Below, one piece after another: positions 18,050-27,125 of a stretch of 49,759 bases of DNA. Below the pieces are notes generated by a model that saw only the letters and a list, made by a program, of their open reading frames with translations, was not told the origin of the DNA and did no database searches. Position 1 is the first letter of the stretch; each line of letters begins with the position of its first letter. Made by a program: the position numbers and the translations under genes. The DNA comes from Bryobacterales bacterium (GTDB taxonomy: Bacteria > Acidobacteriota > Terriglobia > Bryobacterales > Bryobacteraceae): the NCBI GenBank assembly GCA_003166865.1, contig PMUP01000072.1, positions 1 through 49,759 on the forward strand, written 5' to 3'.

Positions 18050-18784
18050 GTGTTTGAACAATCCATACTTCTCAATCACGACGCAAACAGGCAGTGGAAT
18101 TTCGTGGCATCGCTCAGTACGGAGCTGCTGATTGTCAGTCTGGCGTTCTTAATTCCGTTGGCTTCGAGCGATCACTTGCCGGCTTTCCATTGGGAGAACG
18201 TCGCGATAAGACCGGCGCCAGCGCCTCTTCCGGTTGCGCCGGTACCCACGCGGAGTCCGGCGGGAACGAGCACGAATTTGCTGAGTGAGCCGGTCATCCG
18301 CCGGCCGTTCATTTTCGATCGCGATGTTAGGATGCCACAGCAACAGCTGGCATCGGCCGCGCTGCAAGGGGACGCGCCGCCAAGCATCGGCGTGAATTCG
18401 GTTGGCGACAGCACAAACCAAGTCGGGAAGTTCCTTGCAAATATGCCCACGGCGCCGCCGAAGCCACCCGCGGCTCATCCAAATACGCCGTCCGCGCCCC
18501 TGCACGTTGGGGGAACCGTTCAAATGGCCAAGCTGATCCGAAAGGTGATTCCGGAGTACCCGGCTCTTGCGAAACAGGCTCGGATCTCGGGCGTGGTGCA
18601 TCTGATCGGAATCATCGCCAAGGACGGCACCATCCGTAATCTGCAACTTATCGGCGGCCATCCGATACTGGCGCGCGCCGCCCTGGAAGCAGTGGAGCAG
18701 TGGGTTTATGAGCCGACGCTGCTCAATGGCGAGCCTGTGGAAGTGATCGCGCCGATCGAAGTCAGTTTTACCCTAGCGCGGTAG
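18050..18784 (+). CDS. TonB-family energy transducer protein
   Basis: 244 residues from GTG 18050. This start gives VFEQSILLNHDANRQWNFVASL before a membrane helix (ELLIVSLAFLIPLA), the usual N-terminus of acidobacterial TonB proteins; an ATG at 17906 would overlap the divergent tolC gene. A Pro-rich spacer follows, then the TonB C-terminal domain (LIRKVIPEYPALAKQARISGVVHLIGIIAKDGTIRNLQLIGGHPILARAALEAVEQWVYEP). It couples the proton motive force to outer-membrane receptors. The 3' end overlaps the convergent DedA gene by 12 bases. Confidence 0.88.
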   Translation: MFEQSILLNHDANRQWNFVASLSTELLIVSLAFLIPLASSDHLPAFHWENVAIRPAPAPLPVAPVPTRSPAGTSTNLLSEPVIRRPFIFDRDVRMPQQQLASAALQGDAPPSIGVNSVGDSTNQVGKFLANMPTAPPKPPAAHPNTPSAPLHVGGTVQMAKLIRKVIPEYPALAKQARISGVVHLIGIIAKDGTIRNLQLIGGHPILARAALEAVEQWVYEPTLLNGEPVEVIAPIEVSFTLAR

Positions 18785-19357
18785 GGCAGTCCCCCTGGAC
18801 TTACTAACTCGATAATTGTGCACAATTCGAACGCCAAGATACAGCACGACGAATAATGCGGCGGCGAAGAAAACGAGTTGCCAGATATGCTGGCGCAGAT
18901 ATGGAATGGTGTCGGCGCCCAAACGCGAGCCAAGCCAGGCCAGAAACATGTAGCGTGGAATCCGCGCGGCCAGCAAAACGATGGAGAACGTCACGGGGCT
19001 TTCTTCCAGCGCGCCGGCGGAAATGATGAAAATCTTGAGCGGCAATGGAATGATCGGCACGAATGCGGGCACGAACACCGTCAGGAGCCCATAATCATGG
19101 AACCAGGCGCGAAGCTTGGCGCCACGCGGGCTCGAGGTGTGCCGGCGATGGTACTCTTCGCCGCCCTTGCGCGCGATCAGGAACAGCACCAGGCTTCCGA
19201 TCAACGAGCCTGCGATCGCCGCGCACGCGGCCAAGTAGCCCTGCGAGCGATCCACCATCGCGACCAGGACGATGTACAGATCCACTCCACCGACCATGGG
19301 AATGCCGGTGGAATCCAGTAAGCCGAGAAAGAAAACGCCCGCCGGTCCCCACGACAC
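18773..19357 (-). CDS. DedA/VTT-domain membrane protein
   Basis: About 194 residues from GTG 19357. The reading frame is open a little farther, and LSKIIQTLVSWGP from a CTG at 19381 also looks domain-like, so the start is uncertain. It carries a DedA/SNARE-associated (VTT) domain: SLIGSLVLFLIARKGG, then FVPAFVPIIPLPLKIFIISAGALEES (the re-entrant loop segment with Pro), LLAARIPRYMFLAWLGSRLG, and a final membrane helix. Family members are phospholipid flippases or undecaprenyl-phosphate translocases. It overlaps the end of the TonB gene. Confidence 0.85.
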   Translation of the reverse strand: MSWGPAGVFFLGLLDSTGIPMVGGVDLYIVLVAMVDRSQGYLAACAAIAGSLIGSLVLFLIARKGGEEYHRRHTSSPRGAKLRAWFHDYGLLTVFVPAFVPIIPLPLKIFIISAGALEESPVTFSIVLLAARIPRYMFLAWLGSRLGADTIPYLRQHIWQLVFFAAALFVVLYLGVRIVHNYRVSKSRGTALPR

Positions 19358-19405
19358 GAGAGTCTGGATGATCTTGGACAGTGGCTATACGCTTCCCCTG
19401 AGATT

Positions 19406-21397
<1,992 letters not shown>

Positions 21398-21416
21398 CTA
21401 CTATAATTAGGGTACT

Positions 21417-22415
21417 ATTCACCGCCGAACTGTTCTCATTTACAATCCTTATGCGGGCGGACTCAGACGGCGAAGCCATGCGCTGCGCCGTGCCATCGAG
21501 CTGCTGGGCGCGCGCGGGATGACTTTCGATTCCATTGCCACCACCGGTCCCGGGCACGCGGGCGAAATCGCGCGCCAGGAAGTGGACCGCGGAGCTGAGC
21601 TGATTTTGGTCGCCGGCGGCGACGGCACCATCAACGAAGTGGTGAACGGGATGGCGTTTTCCGAAGTCCCGGTGGGCATTCTTCCGGCGGGAACCGCCAA
21701 CGTGCTGGCTTGCGAGCTGGGTATCGGGAAGTCCATGGAGCGCGCGGCCGAAGCTCTGGCGGACTCGGTGCTGGAACGGGTGGCGCTGGGTTTGATTTCC
21801 AACAAGTCGATCGGTCAGGCTGACGCCCTTGAAGACGTCCAGCGATATTTCCTTCTGATGGCCGGCGCGGGATTGGACGCCGACATCGTCTATCACATGA
21901 ATACGCGCACGAAGGAAGCCTTCGGCAAAGCGGCGTACTGGATCGGTGGCTTCTCCAAGTTAGGCCGCCGCATTCCGGAGTTCACGGTGGAGGCGAATGG
22001 ACGCGAGTTTCGCGCGAGCTTTGCCTTGCTGAGCCGCGTCCGCAACTATGGGGGCGACCTCGAGATCGCGCCGACCATTTCGCTGCTGGACGACGAGTTT
22101 GAGATGGTGCTGTTCGAGGGCGAGAGTTCGCTCGGTTTTCTCGGATACATGCTCGGCGTGGTTGCACGCCAGCAGCAGACCATGCGGGGGATTACCATTC
22201 TGCGGACGCGACAAGCCGCTTTCTCGGCGGTGGGCCAAGGTGGACCGATTCATCTGCAAGTGGACGGCGAGCACGTGGGCGTTGCGCCGGCGCGCGTCGA
22301 GATTGTTCCCAACGCACTCACCCTGTTGGTGCCTCCGGGTTTTCGCGCGCGGAGACCCGCCAGCGTCCCCACCAGTGCCAATGACGCCGCATGGACAACC
22401 TCACCCACTCGCTGA
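21417..22415 (+). CDS. Diacylglycerol kinase-like lipid kinase (ATT start suspected)
   Basis: The catalytic domain needs the sequence encoded from 21417 (HRRTVLIYNPYAGGLRRRSHALRRAIELLGARG), matching the first strand and phosphate loop of DagK/YegS proteins. This stretch has no ATG, GTG or TTG: a TAG at 21408 closes the frame and the first plausible codon is ATT 21417. ATG 21519 would delete the loop. The GGDGTINEVVNGM motif, GTANVLA and a C-terminal beta domain are intact. A TATAAT lies at 21402-21407, so the transcript may be nearly leaderless. The product phosphorylates diacylglycerol or a related lipid. It overlaps the next gene by 25 bases. Confidence 0.8.
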   Translation: MHRRTVLIYNPYAGGLRRRSHALRRAIELLGARGMTFDSIATTGPGHAGEIARQEVDRGAELILVAGGDGTINEVVNGMAFSEVPVGILPAGTANVLACELGIGKSMERAAEALADSVLERVALGLISNKSIGQADALEDVQRYFLLMAGAGLDADIVYHMNTRTKEAFGKAAYWIGGFSKLGRRIPEFTVEANGREFRASFALLSRVRNYGGDLEIAPTISLLDDEFEMVLFEGESSLGFLGYMLGVVARQQQTMRGITILRTRQAAFSAVGQGGPIHLQVDGEHVGVAPARVEIVPNALTLLVPPGFRARRPASVPTSANDAAWTTSPTR

Positions 22416-23368
22416 CCGGCTTGATGTTGAGCCGCGCCGGCCTGAATCGCTTTTATCCGCGAGCCACTCTGGTGCTGGTCGTGTCGGCCAACATCCCCGA
22501 CATCGATATTGTGGCGATCGCTCGCGGCCCGCTGTACTATTTCGAGCATCATCGCGGCATTACGCACTCCATAGCAGCGTTACCGGTGATGGCGCTATTG
22601 TCCGCGCTGGTGGCCTGCGCGTTCGGGCGGACCATGCGAGGGTGGCTGGCGGCGTGGGGGATCGCCTGCATCGGAGTCGCCAGTCATCTTTTACTGGATT
22701 GGACGAATACTTACGGCATCCGTCTGTTCTTGCCGTTTTCGTCGCAATATGTGCACTTGGATCTGATTAATCTCTTCGACCTGCTTATTTGGGCAGTGCT
22801 GCTACTGGGGTGGCTCGGGCCGATGATGGGAAAGCTGGTCAGCTCCGAGATAGGCGCAAGATCCGGCGCAGGCCGCGGCATGGCGATTTTCGCGCTGTCG
22901 TTTTTTCTGATCTATGACTTCGGCCGTTTTCTCTCGCACCAGCGCGCCATCGAAATCCTGAACTCGCGCTTGTACCATGACGGCCCGCCCACCCGCGTAG
23001 CTGCATTTCCAACCGCGGGCGTCAGTCCGCTGGAGTGGCAGGGTTGGGTGGAGCGGCCGGAGTTTGTTATGCGCTTTCTGGTGAACGTGCACCAGGAATT
23101 CGATCCGGAAGCTGGTTCGATTATCTATAAGGCCGCGCCGAGCCCGGCCATTGATGCCGCCCGCCTGGCGCACCCTTTCCGGGTGTTTCTACAATTCGCA
23201 CAGTACCCGCTGTGGTCGGTGAGTGCGGCTGACAGCCCGGAAGGTGCGCATGACGTAGCGGTAACTGATTGGCGATTCCCATTTGCCGCGACCGCGCTGG
23301 TGGACTCCTCCAACCGAGTGATCTCGTCGTCATTTCACTACGGAGGGAACGCGACCGCCAAAGAATAG
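22391..23368 (+). CDS. YdjM-like membrane metal-dependent hydrolase (DUF457-type)
   Basis: 325 residues. The N-terminal half is a polytopic membrane domain with the conserved polar motifs DNLTHSLTGL, NIPDIDIV, HHRGITHS and ASHLLLDWTNTYG, which suggest a metal site within the membrane. The C-terminal part (from about residue 165) is soluble after a further helix (MAIFALSFFLIYDFG). Members are called membrane-bound metal-dependent hydrolases; the E. coli relative YdjM is LexA regulated. The reaction is unknown. It overlaps the upstream lipid-kinase gene, so the two are probably co-expressed. Confidence 0.85.
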   Translation: MDNLTHSLTGLMLSRAGLNRFYPRATLVLVVSANIPDIDIVAIARGPLYYFEHHRGITHSIAALPVMALLSALVACAFGRTMRGWLAAWGIACIGVASHLLLDWTNTYGIRLFLPFSSQYVHLDLINLFDLLIWAVLLLGWLGPMMGKLVSSEIGARSGAGRGMAIFALSFFLIYDFGRFLSHQRAIEILNSRLYHDGPPTRVAAFPTAGVSPLEWQGWVERPEFVMRFLVNVHQEFDPEAGSIIYKAAPSPAIDAARLAHPFRVFLQFAQYPLWSVSAADSPEGAHDVAVTDWRFPFAATALVDSSNRVISSSFHYGGNATAKE

Positions 23369-23388
23369 CCGGCGCCCGCGGGGAAAGA

Positions 23389-23757
23389 CTATCGAGGCGC
23401 CTGCGCCGCGGTGCCGAGCCAGCGATCCAGCAGCTTGCGGCTGCCCGTTTCCCGTTGCGGCGGTTTGGCAACGGCGGCGGAGGGATTGATCTTCTGGAGG
23501 TAAAACGCGATCAATGCCTCTTCGTCGTATCCGATCACCGCGGCGTATTGCCGGAGGTAGCTGGTGCTGAAGATTCCGCCGGGCAGCTGATCGAACTGCT
23601 CGTCTTCAATGGCCCGCAAAAATCGCGAGCTGATCTTGGTGCTCTGCACGATCTCCTCGAGCGAAACGCCCGACCTCTTGCGAAATCGCGGGAGATCCAA
23701 CTCAGGTACGCACTTCCGGTGCGGTGACGCGGATGTGCCTGTGGCGTAAGAGTCCAT
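23389..23757 (-). CDS. RodZ-type helix-turn-helix protein, soluble
   Basis: 122 residues. Residues 24-92 form the HTH_25 domain seen at the N-terminus of RodZ: FRKRSGVSLEEIVQSTKISSRFLRAIEDEQFDQLPGGIFSTSYLRQYAAVIGYDEEAL. RodZ proteins continue with a membrane helix and a periplasmic domain, but this one ends 30 residues later without one. It could be a free DNA-binding regulator or a truncated RodZ. Its start is 23 bases from a perfect 9-bp inverted repeat at 23780-23808, a candidate operator. Confidence 0.8.
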   Translation of the reverse strand: MDSYATGTSASPHRKCVPELDLPRFRKRSGVSLEEIVQSTKISSRFLRAIEDEQFDQLPGGIFSTSYLRQYAAVIGYDEEALIAFYLQKINPSAAVAKPPQRETGSRKLLDRWLGTAAQAPR

Positions 23758-23779
23758 AACGCTAGCCCCTAAATGACTT

Positions 23780-23808
23780 ATCGGTTATAAGGGTCCATGA
23801 TAACCGAT
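23780..23808. promoter_or_regulatory. Operator-like inverted repeat in divergent gap
   Basis: ATCGGTTAT and ATAACCGAT form a perfect 9-bp inverted repeat with an 11-base spacer, in the 145-base space between the HTH gene and the divergent cytochrome gene. No T-run follows, so an operator is more likely than a terminator. The remaining gap holds no other clear signal. Confidence 0.5.
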
Positions 23809-23902
23809 TTGACATGCTTTGTGTCCCGCCTTGCCACTTTTTTCCAGAACGGAATACCAGCCGATGTCGTATGATAGAACATAGGTCAATTTGGAGGTAT
23901 TC

Positions 23903-25237
23903 ATGCGGCTATCCCTTTGGTGCATTCTCGGCTCGGTTACTCTCGCGCAAGCTGGAACCGTGTCATCTTCCGTCACCTTCTATAAAGATGTGTTGCCGGT
24001 CTTACAAAAGAATTGCCAAACGTGCCATCGGCCGGGCGAAATGGCCCCGGCATCATTCCTCACCTACGAAAGCACGCGTCCGTGGGCCAAGGCCATGAAG
24101 ACAGCCGTCCTCACCAAGAAGATGCCGCCTTGGTTCGCAGATCCGCACTTCGGCAAGTTCGCGAACGAACGGTCGCTCTCCGAGGCCGACGTTCACACGC
24201 TGGTTGCCTGGGTAGAGGCGGGCGCGCCGGAGGGTAGTCCGAAGGACGCTCCGAAGCCCATCGAGTGGGTCCAGGGATGGCAAATCGGGCAGCCGGATGT
24301 GGTGATCTCCATGCCGATCGAGTACCACGTCCCGGCCTCGGGCACGATCGACTATCAGTACATCGTGATCCCGACCGGTTTCACCGAGGACAAGTACGTG
24401 GAGCTGGCCGAAGCGCGTCCGGGGAATACCAAGCTGGTTCATCACATCATCGCGTTCGTGCGCGAACCCGGCAATCCGTGGATGAAGGATGCCAAGCCAG
24501 GCGTGCCCTACGCTCCGAAGGAGCCGGAGCTGAGCCCCGAAGATCAGAAAAAGCGGGGAGAAGCGATGGCGAAGATGCCAGGCATTCCGTTTCCCGGCGA
24601 CTTCCTGGTGGGGTTCGCGCCTGGGACTGTCCCGGAGATCATGAAGCCGGGCCGAGCTAAGTTGGTCAAGGCCGGATCGGACTTGGTGCTGCAGATGCAC
24701 TACACGGCCAACGGCACCGCAGGCACGGACATTTCCAAGATCGGGTTGGTATTTTCGAAGACGCCGCCTGCCGAGCGCGTACTGACCATCAACACCGCGA
24801 ATGTGACGTTTTCCATTCCTCCCGGCGCACCGGACACGGAGGTGGACGCCAAGATGACGCTGCAGCAGGATGCGACGCTGGTGAATTTGCTGCCGCACAT
24901 GCATTTCCGCGGCAGCAGCTTCGAGTATCGCGCCACCTACCCCGACGGCAAAAAGGAAGTTCTGCTTAACGTCCCGCACTATGACTTCAACTGGCAGTTG
25001 ACCTACGATCTAGTGCGGGAAAAAAAGCTGCCCAAGGGCACGGTGATCGAGTGCGAGGCGCACTTCGACAATTCGCCGAACAATCGCTTTAATCCCGACC
25101 CGACCAAGGAAGTTCACTACGGCGAGCAGACCTGGGAAGAGATGATGATCGGATTCTTCGATGTTGCGGTTCCCATGAACACCACCGCGGAGGACCTGAT
25201 GTTCCCGAAGCATCAGCAGGAACAGGCGCGCAACTAG
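23903..25237 (+). CDS. Exported cytochrome c fused to copper type II monooxygenase-like domain
   Basis: 444 residues from ATG 23903, preceded by GGAGG at 5 bases. It has a signal peptide (MRLSLWCILGSVTLAQA). The first domain is a c-type cytochrome with NCQTCHRPGEMAP (CxxCH) and a distal Met candidate in KKMPPWFAD. The rest resembles the two-domain copper ascorbate-dependent monooxygenase (PHM) fold, with candidate copper ligands His-His in KLVHHIIAF, His in LQMHYTANG and HMH in LLPHMHFRG. The protein may use the heme to feed electrons to a copper oxygenase site. Substrate unknown. Multi-copy relatives are typical of Solibacter-like genomes. Confidence 0.85.
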   Translation: MRLSLWCILGSVTLAQAGTVSSSVTFYKDVLPVLQKNCQTCHRPGEMAPASFLTYESTRPWAKAMKTAVLTKKMPPWFADPHFGKFANERSLSEADVHTLVAWVEAGAPEGSPKDAPKPIEWVQGWQIGQPDVVISMPIEYHVPASGTIDYQYIVIPTGFTEDKYVELAEARPGNTKLVHHIIAFVREPGNPWMKDAKPGVPYAPKEPELSPEDQKKRGEAMAKMPGIPFPGDFLVGFAPGTVPEIMKPGRAKLVKAGSDLVLQMHYTANGTAGTDISKIGLVFSKTPPAERVLTINTANVTFSIPPGAPDTEVDAKMTLQQDATLVNLLPHMHFRGSSFEYRATYPDGKKEVLLNVPHYDFNWQLTYDLVREKKLPKGTVIECEAHFDNSPNNRFNPDPTKEVHYGEQTWEEMMIGFFDVAVPMNTTAEDLMFPKHQQEQARN

Positions 25238-25255
25238 TAGATCGCCCATAACGAA

Positions 25256-25299
25256 GGCGCGGGTGAGCTTTCTAGATCCTAATGAGGTTCACCCGCGCC
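25256..25299 (+). terminator. Terminator-like hairpin after the cytochrome gene
   Basis: GGCGCGGGTGA (25256-25266) pairs perfectly with TCACCCGCGCC (25289-25299), with a 22-base loop. It lies 19 bases after the cytochrome stop. There is no T-run, because the 4.15-kb element begins only three bases later; its insertion may have removed the original tail. Confidence 0.6.
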
Positions 25300-25302
25300 T
25301 CT

Positions 25303-25327
25303 GGGTAGTCAGCTAAATGTGTGTGGG
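25303..25327 (+). repeat. Left terminal inverted repeat
   Basis: A 25-base sequence starting GGGTAGTC and ending GTGTGGG. It is the exact reverse complement of 29429-29453 and is preceded by GCCTCT. Confidence 0.85.
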
Positions 25328-25460
25328 GCGTTCGTTGGGAGGCCGGATCTTTGGCTTGGGTGGGGTTGTTTCGACATTGTGTACTTGACAAACCCGGCGC
25401 TGAAAACAGGGGCTTGGCGGCATCTGTAGCCCAGTTTTGGCGATTCATAACTGGTCCACA

Positions 25461-25487
25461 TTGACAGATTTTAAATTCGTGGCACAC
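25461..25487 (+). promoter_or_regulatory. Possible promoter before the tRNA-like sequence
   Basis: TTGACA at 25461-25466 is followed after 16 bases by CACACT, a weak -10. The start would fall just before the tRNA-like 5' end at 25497. The -35 is perfect and the -10 poor, so this is tentative. Confidence 0.3.
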
Positions 25488-25496
25488 TGGTGTTTC

Positions 25497-25591
25497 GGGC
25501 GCGTAGCTCAGTTGGTAGAGCAACCCATTCGGAGTCATCAAGTGACAAGAATGTGGGAAGGTCGCGGGTTCGATTCCCGTCGCGTCCACCA
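25497..25591 (+). tRNA. tRNA-like sequence with elongated anticodon arm
   Basis: The acceptor stem (GGGCGCG with CGCGTCC, one G-T pair), discriminator A, encoded CCA at 25589-25591, D arm (GCTC/GAGC with AGTTGGTA loop), and T arm (GCGGG TTCGATT CCCGT) are all normal. Between 25522 and 25558, where a 17-base anticodon arm belongs, lie about 36 bases. CCCA/TGGG or CATTC/GAATG can pair, then GTC/GAC closes a 7-base loop ATCAAGT, which would present CAA. If read as a standard arm, TTCGGAG presents CGG but lacks its 3' stem. It is either a tRNA pseudogene with an insertion or an unusual tRNA-like RNA. Confidence 0.5.
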
Positions 25592-25640
25592 CGGTTTTGC
25601 CCGCTGGCTGTAGCTAGCGGGCGCTCCGCTTTTGCATCAT

Positions 25641-25934
25641 ATGGCCTGGAAAACATTGACGTCGGAACTGTCGGCAATCCCTGGCTGCGAGGCAGTGAGG
25701 CTCGCGGTTGCGGAGCGCGAAAACGATCAGTGGCAGGAATCTGTCATAACGGACATGGGCATTGATCGAGCGTCAAGCCAAGTCGCGGGAATAGACGAGG
25801 CCAAGCGAGCCGCCATACGGCGCGGCATGAAGGCACGTGCCGAATCCAATCCGCTAACCGCCGAGGAAGTGACCGCTAAAACCGAAGAATACTTCCAGGT
25901 GCTTCAATGGTACGAGGTTCAGAGTTCAAACTGA
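25641..25934 (+). CDS. Small hypothetical protein in mobile element
   Basis: 97 residues from ATG 25641 (MAWKTLTSELSAIPGCEAVRLAVAE); a TTG three codons upstream is possible. It is acidic, predicted helical, without signal or membrane segment. An EAKRAAIRRGMKARAESNPLTAEEVTAK stretch is strongly amphipathic. No family recognised. It is the only plus-strand protein gene in the element, 50 bases after the tRNA-like sequence, and could share its transcript. Confidence 0.5.
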   Translation: MAWKTLTSELSAIPGCEAVRLAVAERENDQWQESVITDMGIDRASSQVAGIDEAKRAAIRRGMKARAESNPLTAEEVTAKTEEYFQVLQWYEVQSSN

Positions 25935-25955
25935 ATACGCTGCTCACCCGCCTTG

Positions 25956-26011
25956 GGGTAGTGCGCTAAAATCTGTGCGCCTGAGGGGTAGCCCGCCAAA
26001 ATCTGTGTCGG
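25956..26011 (+). repeat. Two internal end-like repeats
   Basis: GGGTAGTGCGCTAAAATC (from 25956) and GGGTAGCCCGCCAAAATC (from 25986), each followed by TGTG, are 30 bases apart and resemble the left terminal repeat GGGTAGTCAGCTAAAT. Upstream of the first, TCACCCGCCT also resembles the sequence outside the left end. They may be remnants of related element ends. Confidence 0.6.
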
Positions 26012-26023
26012 TCATCGAAACCA

Positions 26024-27013
26024 CTAACTTTTGCGCCTCGCAAGAAGGTATACAACGAGGAAGACGGCGAGACCGCCGATGAGCCACACCCAGCCAAGCG
26101 CCATTCCACTGATCCCGTGGCCCTGGAGAAACGCAACGGCTCCGAACATGATCGCCAAGGAACCAATAATCGCTCCGGCAATACTAAGAAACTTGCGGTC
26201 GAAAAGATTCTCAACCTCTTTTAGGGCGGCCTTCTGAGTATCGTCAACCTTCCGGGAAAGCTTATCTGCCTCGGTTGAGATCGTATCTTTCAGCACAGCA
26301 ACATCGCTGGAAACTACTTCAAACTTGCCATGCAGTGTTGTTAATTCGGTGCTGATGTGATCGAAAGGGTATCCAGCTTCTCTCAACTGTTTCGCAGGGT
26401 CCAACTTTTCAATAGAGGAACCGACGTAATTCTTTTTGGGAATGCCGACCGGGATTTTTCGCGTGGATCGGGCGATGCCCTCCGTGTTCTGGTACTTGTC
26501 ATTCGCTCGCTCTCCGTATCGAATGTCGGGAATTTCGCCACCTTCTAGCAGGAAAAGTGTCAACTTAAAGATTGGCTCCCCGTAACCGAGCACAAACTCT
26601 CTGATGGAGCTATTCCGCAATCCCCAGTTAAGTGTTCCCTTCCAGCCGGAATCAACCTTGGTCGCGGCCTGCATGATGCCCTCGCGCATCATGGTAGTTG
26701 TTGGCGTGATAAGTGCCATTAAATCGCATCCCGGAAATATCTTGCCGATGGCCTCATCGGTTAGAACGAACTTTTCAAAGCTGGAAATAGTAACGCTCTC
26801 GCCCGGTAAGACCTTGAGGTACATGCCGGGGCCAAGTTCCTTCTCCTCATCTGTGGATTGAAAAAGCACATGCTTCCCGAGTCTAATCTCGATACCGTTG
26901 GGATTGATACGCTCGGGATCGGCGTTCAAAATAACAGTGTCCAGCAACTTCTTGATGTCTCGGTCCGCCAGGATTTTCGCCATTGATACCAGTTCCGTCG
27001 TACAGTCTTGCAT
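26024..27013 (-). CDS. Membrane-anchored dCTP deaminase/dUTPase-fold protein
   Basis: 329 residues from ATG 27013 (GGGAG 9 bases upstream). Residues 11-190 follow the dCTP deaminase/dUTPase fold: ILADRDIKKLL, INPNGIEIRLG, then TTTMMREGI (the conserved Arg at residue 110), DSGWKGTLNWGLRN and KYQNTEGIARST near the C-terminal nucleotide flap. In dCTP deaminases the DPGW.G...LE..N motif carries the catalytic Glu; here that position is Gly 131, so deamination is unlikely. A coiled coil (about 220-272) and two membrane helices (about 276-296 and 303-325) follow. It could bind nucleotides at the membrane. Role unknown; a defence or sensing role is speculation. Confidence 0.75.
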   Translation of the reverse strand: MQDCTTELVSMAKILADRDIKKLLDTVILNADPERINPNGIEIRLGKHVLFQSTDEEKELGPGMYLKVLPGESVTISSFEKFVLTDEAIGKIFPGCDLMALITPTTTMMREGIMQAATKVDSGWKGTLNWGLRNSSIREFVLGYGEPIFKLTLFLLEGGEIPDIRYGERANDKYQNTEGIARSTRKIPVGIPKKNYVGSSIEKLDPAKQLREAGYPFDHISTELTTLHGKFEVVSSDVAVLKDTISTEADKLSRKVDDTQKAALKEVENLFDRKFLSIAGAIIGSLAIMFGAVAFLQGHGISGMALGWVWLIGGLAVFLVVYLLARRKS

Positions 27014-27060
27014 TGAGGCACACTCCCGCGTTACTCTCGGATTGCGCCCAAAAGTTCGGA

Positions 27061-27088
27061 AGAAGGTAGCCTGCCAGGACTACCTTCT
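27061..27088 (-). terminator. Terminator-like hairpin after the transposase
   Basis: AGAAGGTAG and CTACCTTCT form a perfect 9-bp stem with a 10-base loop, between the transposase stop and the start of the dCTP-deaminase-like gene. Only a weak T-rich stretch follows on the minus strand. Confidence 0.5.
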
Positions 27089-27125
27089 TAGTCATGTCCA
27101 GTCCATCATAATCGATCTGAAATAC

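Noticed and set aside
25272-25677. Two minus-strand ORFs reading ATGIEPATF and GNRTRDLP
   Set aside because: They are antisense translations of the tRNA-like T and D arms, a well-known source of false proteins.
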